Virus record (IMG/VR): IMGVR_UViG_3300022933_000007 | Coordinates: 1-53,001 of that record | Source of the DNA: a virus | Direction: 5' to 3' (one strand) | DNA: 53,001 nt | Part shown: piece by piece, positions 24,209 through 32,194 of the stretch | Position numbering within the stretch: position 1 is the first letter of the stretch | How the letters are laid out: each line of letters opens with the position of its first letter | Translations under genes and position numbers: made by a program | The notes under the pieces: model-generated | What the model saw: only the letters and a program-made list of their open reading frames with translations | Database searches by the model: none | Told to the model about the DNA's origin: nothing

Positions 24209-24751
24209 ATGAAAAAGCATTGCAAAGCAATGAAAATCAAACACTCTAGTAGAGTGAATAGATTATCAGATAATTTATCTTCTTTTAATGATAGATTATC
24301 ATATGATAATTTAGATACCCAAAGGCAAGTATCTAATAATAAAATCCCTTATAAATATAAGAGGATTGAACGTAAGCTATCTAACAATGGTTGGACAGCA
24401 CACATGATGAAACAATATAAAGCTATTGTTAATCATCAATTAACCAGCGTGGATAAAGTACAAAGGTATGGTATTCCAAAAGGTTTAACTTATGTTGTAG
24501 AAACATACAATATAATTAAATCATACATGAATAAATATCCTAACACTAAGGAAGCAAAGAACGCAAGAAGAATAGAACAAGAGGTTGAACACACAACTAA
24601 CAGATTCATATCTAAAGTAGAGAGATATGGATTACGTGTGAAATCTGATGAATATTCTCACGTGGCACATGACAAGGTTAATCATACCAAATCAGATGTG
24701 CCTAGATACAATGGAGAACGAGTGCATATTAAACTCGAGGAGGTGTTATAG
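24209..24751 (+). CDS. Basic protein opening the small-gene cassette
   Basis: 180 residues, strongly basic (MKKHCKAMKIKHSSRVNRLS), with a helical middle (MKQYKAIVNHQLTSVDKVQR) and basic helices (AKNARRIEQEVEHTTNRFIS). No family recognised; nucleic-acid binding is plausible from charge. Codons 4-8 form a hairpin in the mRNA (CATTGC-AAA-GCAATG, 24218-24232), which may affect translation. Confidence 0.5.
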   Translation: MKKHCKAMKIKHSSRVNRLSDNLSSFNDRLSYDNLDTQRQVSNNKIPYKYKRIERKLSNNGWTAHMMKQYKAIVNHQLTSVDKVQRYGIPKGLTYVVETYNIIKSYMNKYPNTKEAKNARRIEQEVEHTTNRFISKVERYGLRVKSDEYSHVAHDKVNHTKSDVPRYNGERVHIKLEEVL

Positions 24752-24753
24752 AA

Positions 24754-25029
24754 ATGGGTTACGAATTAGATATGGAAGATTATATAAACAAATCTTCTAA
24801 TGGGTATGAGGAACGCCTCGTACTAGAGTGGAAAGTATCTAATATATTAGATAGAGCAGAAGTAATAGCTAGGGAAGCACGTATTAAATTAGGGCAAGAA
24901 CATAGATGTTATGGTTTTGATATAACATGTGATTGTGAAATGCCTGAGTTTCAATCCGAGTTACACCCAGCACATAACTTCAATAAATATCTAATGGAAC
25001 AACGTATTAGATATGGAGGTAGTCAATGA
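24754..25029 (+). CDS. Unrecognised 91-residue protein
   Basis: Preceded by GAGGAGGTG 8 nt upstream. Sequence MGYELDMEDYINKSSNGYEE, a helix (SNILDRAEVIAREARIKLG) and a Cys/His segment (HRCYGFDITCDCEMPEF, HPAHN) that could hold one metal. Ends overlapping the next gene. Confidence 0.5.
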   Translation: MGYELDMEDYINKSSNGYEERLVLEWKVSNILDRAEVIAREARIKLGQEHRCYGFDITCDCEMPEFQSELHPAHNFNKYLMEQRIRYGGSQ

Positions 25030-25208
25030 TGGAGTATGGATTGATTAGTTATACTACATTACTAAGTAGATTCAGGTCATTGGAACTATTATATCTCCAA
25101 AGCAATATGGATTGCGACCACTCATACGAAGATGTATTAGATGAGATGGAAGCAGAAATATGTGAAAGAGATGCCCTTGCCTCATCAATAGTGGGGGATT
25201 ATATATAA
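25026..25208 (+). CDS. Unrecognised 60-residue acidic protein
   Basis: ATG 25026 after GGAGGT; overlaps the previous stop by 4 nt. Helical, Leu-rich N-terminus (YTTLLSRFRSLELLYLQSNM) then acidic (YEDVLDEMEAEICERD). Stop and next start overlap (TAATG). Confidence 0.45.
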   Translation: MMEYGLISYTTLLSRFRSLELLYLQSNMDCDHSYEDVLDEMEAEICERDALASSIVGDYI

Positions 25209-25351
25209 TGGATATATATAATACATCATTGATGGAAGATATATCTAAAGTATATATTCATTGCAAAGATTGTGGGTGTGTTAAAGCGTTAGGTAATGCT
25301 GACCAATGTTATCCCTGCTTTGAACGTAGTGAGAATGGAGTTACAAGATGA
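25208..25351 (+). CDS. 47-residue zinc-ribbon protein
   Basis: Starts in the overlap TAATG. MDIYNTSLMEDISKVYIH is followed by CKDCGC and CYPC, a complete two-pair zinc ribbon. Overlaps the next ATG by 4 nt. Confidence 0.5.
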   Translation: MDIYNTSLMEDISKVYIHCKDCGCVKALGNADQCYPCFERSENGVTR

Positions 25352-25503
25352 ATAAGGTAAAAGAATACTGCAATATGTGTGGGTATGAAACCTATCGTAA
25401 TGAGGGAGAGAACTGTCCTTATCATCAGGAAGTATTAACTGATAGTGAGGGTATATCATACCTAAAGTATGATGAGTTCGACCAAGATGGAGAGGCATAC
25501 TAA
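25348..25503 (+). CDS. 51-residue zinc-finger protein
   Basis: MNKVKEYCNMCGYETYRNEG then CPYH, giving a CxxC...CxxH site, and an acidic tail (YLKYDEFDQDGEAY). The layout resembles a rubredoxin-like mini finger. Overlaps both neighbours. Confidence 0.5.
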   Translation: MNKVKEYCNMCGYETYRNEGENCPYHQEVLTDSEGISYLKYDEFDQDGEAY

Positions 25504-25952
25504 TGAACGTGCCTAAATGTCTTAGTAATATTAGTCCTCGTTGGGCTAAGGTGTTAGATGAATACAGTATCAATGATATTATGTCAAATGTGTTCACTAA
25601 AGATGACATTATAGATAATGATGATGATAATGCCTTGTATGAACTTGAGGTATCAGCAGGAGAGAAAGCATTAAGCATACAGAGTTTTAACTGTTGTATT
25701 GTAGGCGAGGCTTACAATTTTAGTAGAACTGAGGCAAGTGATTACGAGTATGGTTGCCACACATGTTATAGATTCAGTATGGATTTCTGTGATAAGTTGG
25801 AAGTAACAAGAGATGAGTACGAAGAAACATCAGATGAAGCAGAATATAATGTTGCGTTACTAGACTACGAGAATTTGATTGAGAAATTCTGTGAACATAT
25901 AGGTAGTGAACACCCTGAACTTATTAAGAATGAGGTAGAGTGTGATGGATAG
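25503..25952 (+). CDS. Unrecognised 149-residue acidic protein
   Basis: MNVPKCLSNISPRWAKVLDE opening, an acidic stretch (TKDDIIDNDDDNALYELEV), then cysteines (FNCCIVGEAY, GCHTCYRF) and a helical acidic end. Net charge strongly negative; DNA mimicry is conceivable but unproven. Overlaps the next gene by 8 nt. Confidence 0.5.
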   Translation: MNVPKCLSNISPRWAKVLDEYSINDIMSNVFTKDDIIDNDDDNALYELEVSAGEKALSIQSFNCCIVGEAYNFSRTEASDYEYGCHTCYRFSMDFCDKLEVTRDEYEETSDEAEYNVALLDYENLIEKFCEHIGSEHPELIKNEVECDG

Positions 25953-26079
25953 ACATGATAAACACCTCACTCATTATTGGGTTGGTCATAAAGATGGTTA
26001 CTTATTCTGTGCTTGTGGGATTGCTAAAGTGTATGGTGTTATGCTTCCCCTCGATATATTAAGGGAGGTAATGATATGA
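25945..26079 (+). CDS. 44-residue protein with His/Cys cluster
   Basis: MDRHDKHLTHYWVGHKDGYL then FCACGIAKVYG. Several His plus CAC could bind one metal. The end carries GGGAGGT, the ribosome site of the following gene, which it overlaps. Confidence 0.45.
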   Translation: MDRHDKHLTHYWVGHKDGYLFCACGIAKVYGVMLPLDILREVMI

Positions 26080-26303
26080 GTGTGCCTGATAAAGAGAGAG
26101 ATATTGTGTTAGATATGTATCACGATACAGAAGTAAGAGATAGCAACAGGGATTTGTATAATGCGTTGGTAGATTCATTTGATGTCAAGGATTATACTGC
26201 ACAAGAAATCATTGATACATTGAAACTCATGCTTATTACTACGTGTAGAATGAGCATGGAAATATTGAGAGAAAGACCTGTTGATATGGAGGATTTGAAA
26301 TGA
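26076..26303 (+). CDS. Unrecognised 75-residue helical protein
   Basis: GGAGGT lies 7 nt before ATG 26076. Fully helical and acidic (MYHDTEVRDSNRDLYNALVD, IIDTLKLMLITTCRMSMEIL). No motif. Confidence 0.5.
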   Translation: MSVPDKERDIVLDMYHDTEVRDSNRDLYNALVDSFDVKDYTAQEIIDTLKLMLITTCRMSMEILRERPVDMEDLK

Positions 26304-26416
26304 GTATAACAGGTTTCACAAAAAGGACATGTGCATTTGGTATCTTAGCCCTCGCTGTTACTATAATATATACTCAATGGTGTAGAACAGCAGGAACATT
26401 CGGAGGTATATTATAA
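26300..26416 (+). CDS. 38-residue membrane protein
   Basis: ATG 26300 after GGAGG. One transmembrane helix (TCAFGILALAVTIIYTQW) with a basic N-terminus and short outside tail. The only obvious membrane mini-protein in this part of the cassette. Confidence 0.45.
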   Translation: MSITGFTKRTCAFGILALAVTIIYTQWCRTAGTFGGIL

Positions 26417-26658
26417 TGAGAGTAAGTAGAGAATACTTAGATACTATATGTGAGGACAACTGTGGCGACAGCGACCATGCTTGGTGGATAAGTAGTCAGA
26501 TAGAAAACGCATTAGATACATTCATCAACTATCTTAATGATGAACGTCATGATTTCATGGGTAGGATAGAAGTATGTCCTACTCTTAGCCATGAGTTTTG
26601 TGATTGTATGATTATCAATGAGAAAGTTGATGGCATACCATGTGAGGAACACGCCTGA
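26416..26658 (+). CDS. 80-residue Cys/His protein
   Basis: GGAGGT upstream; ATG overlaps the previous stop. Acidic and helical (SSQIENALDTFINYLNDERH) with C12/C16 and a later cluster CPTLSHEFCDCM and CEEH, enough for two metal sites. Family unknown. Confidence 0.5.
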   Translation: MRVSREYLDTICEDNCGDSDHAWWISSQIENALDTFINYLNDERHDFMGRIEVCPTLSHEFCDCMIINEKVDGIPCEEHA

Positions 26659-27086
26659 TGTCGCATGACATATACTTACAGGACAATAAGAATTATTGTG
26701 ATACCTGTAAGCGTGTCGATACTGTTGAGTTAGCAGAATACAACGTGAGTTATAATCATTGTTGGATATGGTATCAGGATTTCGATACTAAGTATGGCTT
26801 TAAGGCTATGTATGATGTTCCTTTGTTTGAGTTAGTGCCACGCCTAGAAAAGTTAAAGGCTAAGATGATACTACTTAATGGTGGTGTGCCTATACATGAG
26901 ATGAATCCTGATGGTAGTATTAAGTGGAGTAATAAACTTATACGAACTATTGATGACATAAGAACAGCAAGAGATGATGGTTGGGCAAATACTATGTTCA
27001 ATGCGTATAGATGTGTTGAGCATATACTTAGGACATCTAAGTATTACTTACAAGAACACCCTCATGCTACATGGTATGGGGATTAA
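26658..27086 (+). CDS. Unrecognised 142-residue protein with N-terminal CxxC
   Basis: MSHDIYLQDNKNYCDTCKRV, then YNHCWIW, a helix (VPRLEKLKAKMILLNGG) and a C-terminal helical region (MFNAYRCVEHILRTSKYYLQ). Resembles small phage proteins of unknown function with one zinc knuckle. Start overlaps the previous stop. Confidence 0.5.
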   Translation: MSHDIYLQDNKNYCDTCKRVDTVELAEYNVSYNHCWIWYQDFDTKYGFKAMYDVPLFELVPRLEKLKAKMILLNGGVPIHEMNPDGSIKWSNKLIRTIDDIRTARDDGWANTMFNAYRCVEHILRTSKYYLQEHPHATWYGD

Positions 27087-27088
27087 TC

Positions 27089-27163
27089 ATGGGTAAGTTA
27101 TATTCTGACATGCCAGATATACGTGATGGTTTAGATGTTAAGGTATGTATGAATGAGGTATAA
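27089..27163 (+). CDS. 24-residue possible peptide
   Basis: MGKLYSDMPDIRDGLDVKVC plus four residues; starts 2 nt after the preceding stop. Last frame of this sub-block before a non-coding gap. Could be a leader peptide or noise. Confidence 0.25.
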   Translation: MGKLYSDMPDIRDGLDVKVCMNEV

Positions 27164-27378
27164 TCTATATATATAATATATATAGTAATATGGGTTTGTA
27201 TATGTATAAGTATAGTAGTATGTATGGTAGTATTTTTACTCTTTCCCCCGATTCCTACGGGGATTTGTCGGAAAGGGTTTTTAAAGCAGAACAGCAAATG
27301 TTAGAAAGGGATTTAGTCCTAGTTTTCTTTTGATTAGATTCCCTAACAAATAAATAGAACAAGGAGGTAAGATATATT
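27164..27378 (+). promoter_or_regulatory. Non-coding gap with C-rich hairpin box and ribosome site
   Basis: TATATA/AGTATG-rich DNA, then CTTTCCCCCGATTCC (27241-27255) which can pair with downstream CGGGG and GGAAAG (27259-27275) as a nested hairpin, followed by GGGTTTTTAAAG. The same box precedes the 24209 gene. AAGGAGGT lies 11 nt ahead of ATG 27379. Probably the promoter of the GHKL-ATPase block. Confidence 0.45.
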
Positions 27379-27642
27379 ATGAAATGTGATACAAGATTAT
27401 TAGAGGCACTTGATGTGTCTAGTATAGAGAATGTGGAAACCGTAAAATTGTCTAGCAAATTAACAGCTAGTGATTCCATGAGGGCAAGTAACTTTGCAGT
27501 TTTATTAGTGAATGTTCCTACACCTGAAGGTAATACACAATTCTTTAGAGCAACCAAAAACTCACAAGTTCCTTTGAATACTGAGATAATCAGAAATTCC
27601 GAAGGTCAATTAGTGGGTATTCCAGCAGTTAGTGGTGGATAA
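27379..27642 (+). CDS. Unrecognised 87-residue protein
   Basis: Strong AAGGAGGT site. N-terminal helix (MKCDTRLLEALDVSSIENVE), then strands (NFAVLLVNVPTPEGNTQFFR) and a Gly end. Followed by T-rich DNA (27643-27676), so it may form a separate abundant transcript. It could be a small beta protein partner for the ATPase downstream. Confidence 0.5.
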   Translation: MKCDTRLLEALDVSSIENVETVKLSSKLTASDSMRASNFAVLLVNVPTPEGNTQFFRATKNSQVPLNTEIIRNSEGQLVGIPAVSGG

Positions 27643-27688
27643 TTTTTATTAATTCCACAACTTTTTTCTTTTTATAGGTGTAAGTAGT

Positions 27689-30049
27689 ATGGGTAATCAT
27701 ATAATTAAGGAAGATAACCTTGAAGTATATACTCCCGAAATCGGAGAATCTCAAGAGATAGGTATCGACCAAACAACTACAAGTTATTCTCCACGTTTAA
27801 ATAAACTTAAAGAAGGAGAAACTATACAAGTTAAGTTAAATGAAAAGGCTATCAAGTGGCGTATTTCTCACGATTTATACAAAGACTTTAAATCAGGTGT
27901 AAGAGAACTATTCCAAAACGAAGCAAGGGCTTGTCGTCAAGCAAGGGATAAGTATAATGCCAAGCCAAAGATTGTAGTTAAAATTAATTCAGATACTAAG
28001 AGTTTATCCATTAAAGGTATTGATTCACTTGGTATTAGTGAGGCAGTATTTGATAATGTATTAAGAGTGCTTGGTGTTTCAGGCAATACTGATGGTGGTA
28101 ATGAAGTTGGTCAATTTGGTATGGGCTTTGCTTCTTATACAACGATTAGTGATATTATTATGGTTGAAACTTGGTATCGTGAGAACAGGGAAGATGGTAG
28201 TGAACAACGTTATGCTTTCTTAGGCGATAACGGTGTTGATTTCAAGATATTACCTGAGCCTGAGTTAGATGTATTCGGCACTAACATATCAATGACATAT
28301 AATGACACAGTAGATGAACGTGGTATGATTGATATGCTTACTGAGTGTGCCAAGTTTTGTGGTGTCAAGGTAGATTTAATAGTAGAATCTGATTGGAATA
28401 ATTACCATGAGTTCGGACAAATTGGTGTCTATGAGTTAGAAACCTTTAGAGATATTGAGGATTGTTTAGACAAACAGTTAGTAAGTATCTTAGAAACGGA
28501 AGAAGTATATAAAGACGGAGAGTTTAATTCTGATACTAATAGTAAAGTTTCATACTGTAAGAAAGTTCACATAGACAATGAGGATTATGAATTTGTTGGA
28601 CTAATTGCATTGACAAGTAGTGATAATTCACATAATAATTTTATTAATGGAAAAATGAATTATCATTTGTTAGCAACAGTTCCAATAGAGATTAACTTTA
28701 GTCCGTCAGGTAGATGGACTTGTTATGCTCTCAATATTAAGAACGAGAGAAAGTTTATGCCAACAGCAGATAGAGATAGACTTACTAAGGAAGCAGAAAA
28801 TGCCATAACAGATATGTATGACAATGAAATTACAGAATACTTTAAAGATGTTAAAGTTGAATCAATAGTGGACTATAAAAACTCACTTGACAAACCTATA
28901 TTAGATATGCACAATTATTATGAGGACTTGATTGACAAAGATGTGTATGAACAAACTTCTCTAGTATTAAGTACGTTGTCAAAAAGATTTACTATTAATT
29001 CAGGAACAAAAAGAATGATGATGTTAAAAACTATGCTGTCATCAGATAGAGATGTTGTAAAACTAAAAGCATTACGAGGAGATTATATGCAACGACTTAA
29101 TACTGTGCTTAATGAGCCATTATACTTTAGATTCAAAGAGAGTGATGTGTATCATTATAATTCAGATGAGGGTAAGAAAGAGTATGATGATATGTTAGTT
29201 CTTTTGAAAGAGGTTGGTGTAATATTCGGGGAAGAATATATCAAAGAGAATAAGATTAAACCACTAACTAAGAAAGAGAAGAACAAAGGCGAAGCAGTAG
29301 CAAATAAAGATAGACCAATTAGATTATGGAATGGTGGTTATAGAAGTCATCATGCTGATGAAGAAGGAGAGAGGGCATTTGGATTGTCTAACTATTATCG
29401 CAGGTCATATATCTCAACGACCATTGGACTGGTTAATGAAAGGGCACATGATAATATGATTCAGTTCCCTAAAGGTAAGACCGAGTTGTTTAATGAGATA
29501 AAGAGTTTATTATGGAGTACCGAAGCCCCAATGGTATTAATGAAAGAAGCCAAAGGTCTTGACAGCGAAAAGATACAAACATGGGATTCATTTGTTGCTG
29601 ACGTTAAGGAAAATGAACTAACATTCTTAACAGGTAAGAAAATAATTCCAAACAAATTAAGTAAAGATAAAGATTATAGTATAATTGTGGCAGATGTTGA
29701 GGGTGTAATTCCATTGATAAAGAAATTAAATTCAAAAGAATATGACAATGTTATTGCAGTTGATAATCATTTAGGAGAATTTAAACTAAGATGTTTGTTT
29801 GACCAACTTGGATTCAAACTTGCTTACAGTAATATAAGTACCGAAGATATAATTAGACAGGCTAGTGGATTAGATGATGACTTTCATATGTATTGTAACT
29901 CACAACAGAAAGATTATATCTATGGACAACTACCAAAGTATCAAGAACAGTTATCCCCAAGTTTGTTTAAGTTATTACTTAGGGCATTGGCAAGTAAGCC
30001 TTACGAATTTGATGAAATAATTGCACTCGTTAAGGAACAAATTAAATGA
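27689..30049 (+). CDS. GHKL-type ATPase, phage rIIA-like
   Basis: A 786-residue protein with a Bergerat ATP-binding fold in the first 150 residues: N-box VRELFQNEARA (71-81, Glu73/Asn77), a G1-like IKGIDSLGIS (109-118, Asp112) and the lid GQFGMGFASY (141-150). Residues after about 300 look like a transducer region (DRDRLTKEAENA), with Lys at TKKEKNKG. The architecture and size match phage rIIA-like proteins, Hsp90/MutL relatives that in T4 protect against prophage exclusion. The next gene overlaps it by 4 nt, as rIIB follows rIIA. The G1 motif is degenerate, so activity is uncertain. Confidence 0.65.
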   Translation: MGNHIIKEDNLEVYTPEIGESQEIGIDQTTTSYSPRLNKLKEGETIQVKLNEKAIKWRISHDLYKDFKSGVRELFQNEARACRQARDKYNAKPKIVVKINSDTKSLSIKGIDSLGISEAVFDNVLRVLGVSGNTDGGNEVGQFGMGFASYTTISDIIMVETWYRENREDGSEQRYAFLGDNGVDFKILPEPELDVFGTNISMTYNDTVDERGMIDMLTECAKFCGVKVDLIVESDWNNYHEFGQIGVYELETFRDIEDCLDKQLVSILETEEVYKDGEFNSDTNSKVSYCKKVHIDNEDYEFVGLIALTSSDNSHNNFINGKMNYHLLATVPIEINFSPSGRWTCYALNIKNERKFMPTADRDRLTKEAENAITDMYDNEITEYFKDVKVESIVDYKNSLDKPILDMHNYYEDLIDKDVYEQTSLVLSTLSKRFTINSGTKRMMMLKTMLSSDRDVVKLKALRGDYMQRLNTVLNEPLYFRFKESDVYHYNSDEGKKEYDDMLVLLKEVGVIFGEEYIKENKIKPLTKKEKNKGEAVANKDRPIRLWNGGYRSHHADEEGERAFGLSNYYRRSYISTTIGLVNERAHDNMIQFPKGKTELFNEIKSLLWSTEAPMVLMKEAKGLDSEKIQTWDSFVADVKENELTFLTGKKIIPNKLSKDKDYSIIVADVEGVIPLIKKLNSKEYDNVIAVDNHLGEFKLRCLFDQLGFKLAYSNISTEDIIRQASGLDDDFHMYCNSQQKDYIYGQLPKYQEQLSPSLFKLLLRALASKPYEFDEIIALVKEQIK

Positions 30050-30777
30050 GAAAACTAGCAGAACGTAATAACGTTTATGTTGTTGAGGACAACGGAAAGA
30101 TAAAGACACTAATCAAAGATACTTATACTGAACTCAAGTTATCAGAAAACTATGAGGGTAACAGAATCTTTCATGATTTTGGTAATGGTTTAAGTGTTAA
30201 AGAAACTTATGATGAACGTATCTTTAACTGTTTTAATGGCGAGGTAACAATTAACATTCGTGATGGTAATAAGATAGCCGAGTTTATTTCTGACAGTAAC
30301 TCAGCAGGTTATGAAGTATATTTCAAAGACCATTACTACAAACAACATAGAACTGAGTTCCTCGAAAGAGTTATCTCTACTTATGGAGATAGGGTAGTTA
30401 AAGTGCAAGACGGATATATTGTTGATGACATTTGGAAAGTAAGTAACGAGGGAAGCAGTTATTATCTAGCACAATCAGGACACAAAGGAAACTTTGATAC
30501 TGATACTGTTAGAGTGCATGGAGAAAATTCTCAAGGTGTTGTAGGTAATTGGCATTTCCTATGCACAGTTGCACAAGGTAAGTTTATGTCAATGAGTATA
30601 GATACTGAGATTGGTATCTTAGAACTAGATGAAACAACTATAACTATACTAGCAAAGATTAATTTCTTGATGAATCCTAACGTGAATGATAGTGTGTTTA
30701 TGAATCAGTTGCCTGACAAAACAAAGAAACTATTGATAGCAGAAAAAGATGAGCAAGATGGAGGTGTATTAAAATGA
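30046..30777 (+). CDS. Partner of the GHKL ATPase, rIIB-like by position
   Basis: 243 residues, mostly beta (VYVVEDNGKIKTLIKDTYTE, VKVQDGYIVDDIWKVSNEGS, FMSMSIDTEIGILELDETTI). It overlaps the ATPase gene by 4 nt, so the two are likely made in fixed ratio and work together. I see no sequence signature proving rIIB homology. Confidence 0.5.
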   Translation: MRKLAERNNVYVVEDNGKIKTLIKDTYTELKLSENYEGNRIFHDFGNGLSVKETYDERIFNCFNGEVTINIRDGNKIAEFISDSNSAGYEVYFKDHYYKQHRTEFLERVISTYGDRVVKVQDGYIVDDIWKVSNEGSSYYLAQSGHKGNFDTDTVRVHGENSQGVVGNWHFLCTVAQGKFMSMSIDTEIGILELDETTITILAKINFLMNPNVNDSVFMNQLPDKTKKLLIAEKDEQDGGVLK

Positions 30778-31061
30778 TACAAGAATGTCTTGAAGATAAT
30801 TTAAAATCTCATTATAGATTAAGTGCCCAAGTAGGATTTGTATTTCATGGGCAAAAAAGTAAAGTTCCTGATGGAAGCACATTTACCTGCAAGAGTTGCA
30901 AACATGATTTAAATAGTGGAGATTTATTCATAAGAACATATGAAAATTACTTACCCTCATATCATTTGGATTGTTATCAGGGTATAACAGAAAGAATTTT
31001 AGATACCTATAAAGAACTTGGGTATGAATTATTAAATAAGGAGGTAGATGAAAATGATTAA
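30774..31061 (+). CDS. 95-residue zinc-finger protein
   Basis: GGAGGTG upstream. CKSCKHDLNSGDLFIR near 39-54 and YHLDCYQ near 68 give a CxxC...HxxC site, similar to treble-clef fingers in PARP-type or LIM modules. The 3' end encodes NKEVDEND and carries the ribosome site of the next gene. Confidence 0.5.
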   Translation: MIQECLEDNLKSHYRLSAQVGFVFHGQKSKVPDGSTFTCKSCKHDLNSGDLFIRTYENYLPSYHLDCYQGITERILDTYKELGYELLNKEVDEND

Positions 31062-31275
31062 GCAAGAAAGAAAACCTGATGTGCGAATACATTATTGTAA
31101 AGCACAAAAGTCTAGTGGGAAGCCTATAATGGTTACCGAATTAGGACACGCAGAATATCAAACAGATTGTATAGAATTAAACAACGTGAATATTCGTGTC
31201 AAGTTTAACAACAGTAACTCTAAGGAAAAGAGTAGAGGGGCTACAAGTATATTGGAGGTATGGACAAATGCCTAG
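31054..31275 (+). CDS. Unrecognised 73-residue protein
   Basis: ATG 31054 is chosen because GGAGGT sits 8-9 nt upstream; ATG 31048 would be too close. MIKQERKPDVRIHYCKAQKS, then strands and a polar end. Basic. Overlaps the next gene by 8 nt. Confidence 0.5.
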   Translation: MIKQERKPDVRIHYCKAQKSSGKPIMVTELGHAEYQTDCIELNNVNIRVKFNNSNSKEKSRGATSILEVWTNA

Positions 31276-31504
31276 CAATGTAGAGTTAGTTACAATACAA
31301 ACAGGGGAACAAGAAAGTGCATATCCTCATTCATGTGAGAGATGTGCTCATGTATTTAGGAATGAAGCTAGATATAAGTGGAGGTTACAACCTGATGGAA
31401 GTAGAAAATATCTAAGAGGTATGTTTTGGACTACTCATTGTAGGGATTGTTTAATCACTACAAAACAACAATGGATTCAGGCACTTGAAGCGTTACAAGT
31501 ATAA
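31268..31504 (+). CDS. 78-residue zinc-finger protein
   Basis: ATG 31268 follows TTGGAGGT; the longer frame upstream overlaps its neighbour and is ignored. HSCERCAHVFRNEARYKWRL and THCRDCLI form a four-Cys zinc finger, with basic residues and Trp between. Likely nucleic-acid binding. Confidence 0.5.
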   Translation: MPSNVELVTIQTGEQESAYPHSCERCAHVFRNEARYKWRLQPDGSRKYLRGMFWTTHCRDCLITTKQQWIQALEALQV

Positions 31505-31592
31505 GAACTACGAAGTCGAGGGGGATAGATGGCAAGTATGGTCTATGTTATCTAAAGAATTTCCTGATGAACAGGTGGTTTTAAATGGTTAA
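31485..31592 (+). CDS. 35-residue basic protein (TTG start)
   Basis: TTG 31485 within the preceding gene: (M)KRYKYKNYEVEGDRWQVWSM then SKEFPDEQVVLNG. The only start choice is TTG, but both ends overlap neighbours as elsewhere here. Moderate support. Confidence 0.35.
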   Translation: MKRYKYKNYEVEGDRWQVWSMLSKEFPDEQVVLNG

Positions 31593-31800
31593 TGATTTCA
31601 GTATAAAGATTCAATCTGCAAGGATTAATGTTTATAATAAAGACAATGGTAATAGTTATACTGTAACAAAGTACGAGGACATTTGGGTATGTGATTGTAA
31701 GTCTTATCAATTCTGTGTTGAGCCTCAAAGTTGCAAACATATAGAGGAAGTCATTACAAGTATTGATACATATATTATGACAGATGAGGAAGTAGAATGA
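31585..31800 (+). CDS. SWIM zinc-finger protein
   Basis: 71 residues. The motif CDCKSYQFCVEPQSCKH has CxC followed by CxH, the SWIM signature (C-x-C-x(n)-C-x-H). SWIM fingers occur in DNA-binding and recombination-linked proteins (e.g. archaeal Rad51-paralogue regulators). Two strands precede it (IKIQSARINVYNKDN). Here it is essentially a free-standing SWIM domain. Confidence 0.6.
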   Translation: MVNDFSIKIQSARINVYNKDNGNSYTVTKYEDIWVCDCKSYQFCVEPQSCKHIEEVITSIDTYIMTDEEVE

Positions 31801-31892
31801 ATCAAATACAATTATGGGAACATCAGGCAAGTAGGTCTATATATATTTTAGAAAATAATTGTATGAAAGATAAGTGTTGGTGTACGAAATGA
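31797..31892 (+). CDS. 31-residue Cys-tailed peptide
   Basis: MNQIQLWEHQASRSIYILEN then CMKDKCWC. Three Cys at the end. Overlaps both neighbours by 4 nt. Confidence 0.35.
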   Translation: MNQIQLWEHQASRSIYILENNCMKDKCWCTK

Positions 31893-31975
31893 TAGAAAGT
31901 ATATTATATTGTAAGCATAATAATGCAGAAGATAACTTGTGCATTGATTGCTTTCAGAATATAAAGGAGGAATAA
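31889..31975 (+). CDS. 28-residue zinc peptide
   Basis: MIESILYCKHNNAEDNLCID then CFQNIKEE. CxH plus CxxC make one potential site. Its 3' end contains AAAGGAGGAA for the next gene. Confidence 0.4.
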   Translation: MIESILYCKHNNAEDNLCIDCFQNIKEE

Positions 31976-31977
31976 AT

Positions 31978-32076
31978 ATGGCGTTAGAATTTACAACAGT
32001 AGTGCATTGTAAGTGTTCCGAATGTGGACACGAAGAAGAACAGGAAGTAGATGTATCTTATGAGCCAGATTACTAG
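31978..32076 (+). CDS. 32-residue zinc peptide
   Basis: Strong ribosome site GGAGGAA 9 nt upstream. HCKCSECGHEEEQEVDV carries CKCxxC and His. Acidic end overlapping the next gene by 17 nt. Confidence 0.45.
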   Translation: MALEFTTVVHCKCSECGHEEEQEVDVSYEPDY

Positions 32077-32194
32077 GTGTGGTCATTGTGCTAAGAAGCA
32101 AAGGTTGTTTGAAAAATATCAGGGCAAGTGTAGAAATTGCTTCCTTGCACATAAGATAGTATATGAATATGAAGGAAAATATAAAAATGAATAG
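32060..32194 (+). CDS. 44-residue zinc-ribbon protein
   Basis: MSQITRCGHCAKKQRLFEKY then GKCRNCFLAHKIVYEYEG. A classic CxxC...CxxC ribbon with basic residues. Confidence 0.5.
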   Translation: MSQITRCGHCAKKQRLFEKYQGKCRNCFLAHKIVYEYEGKYKNE

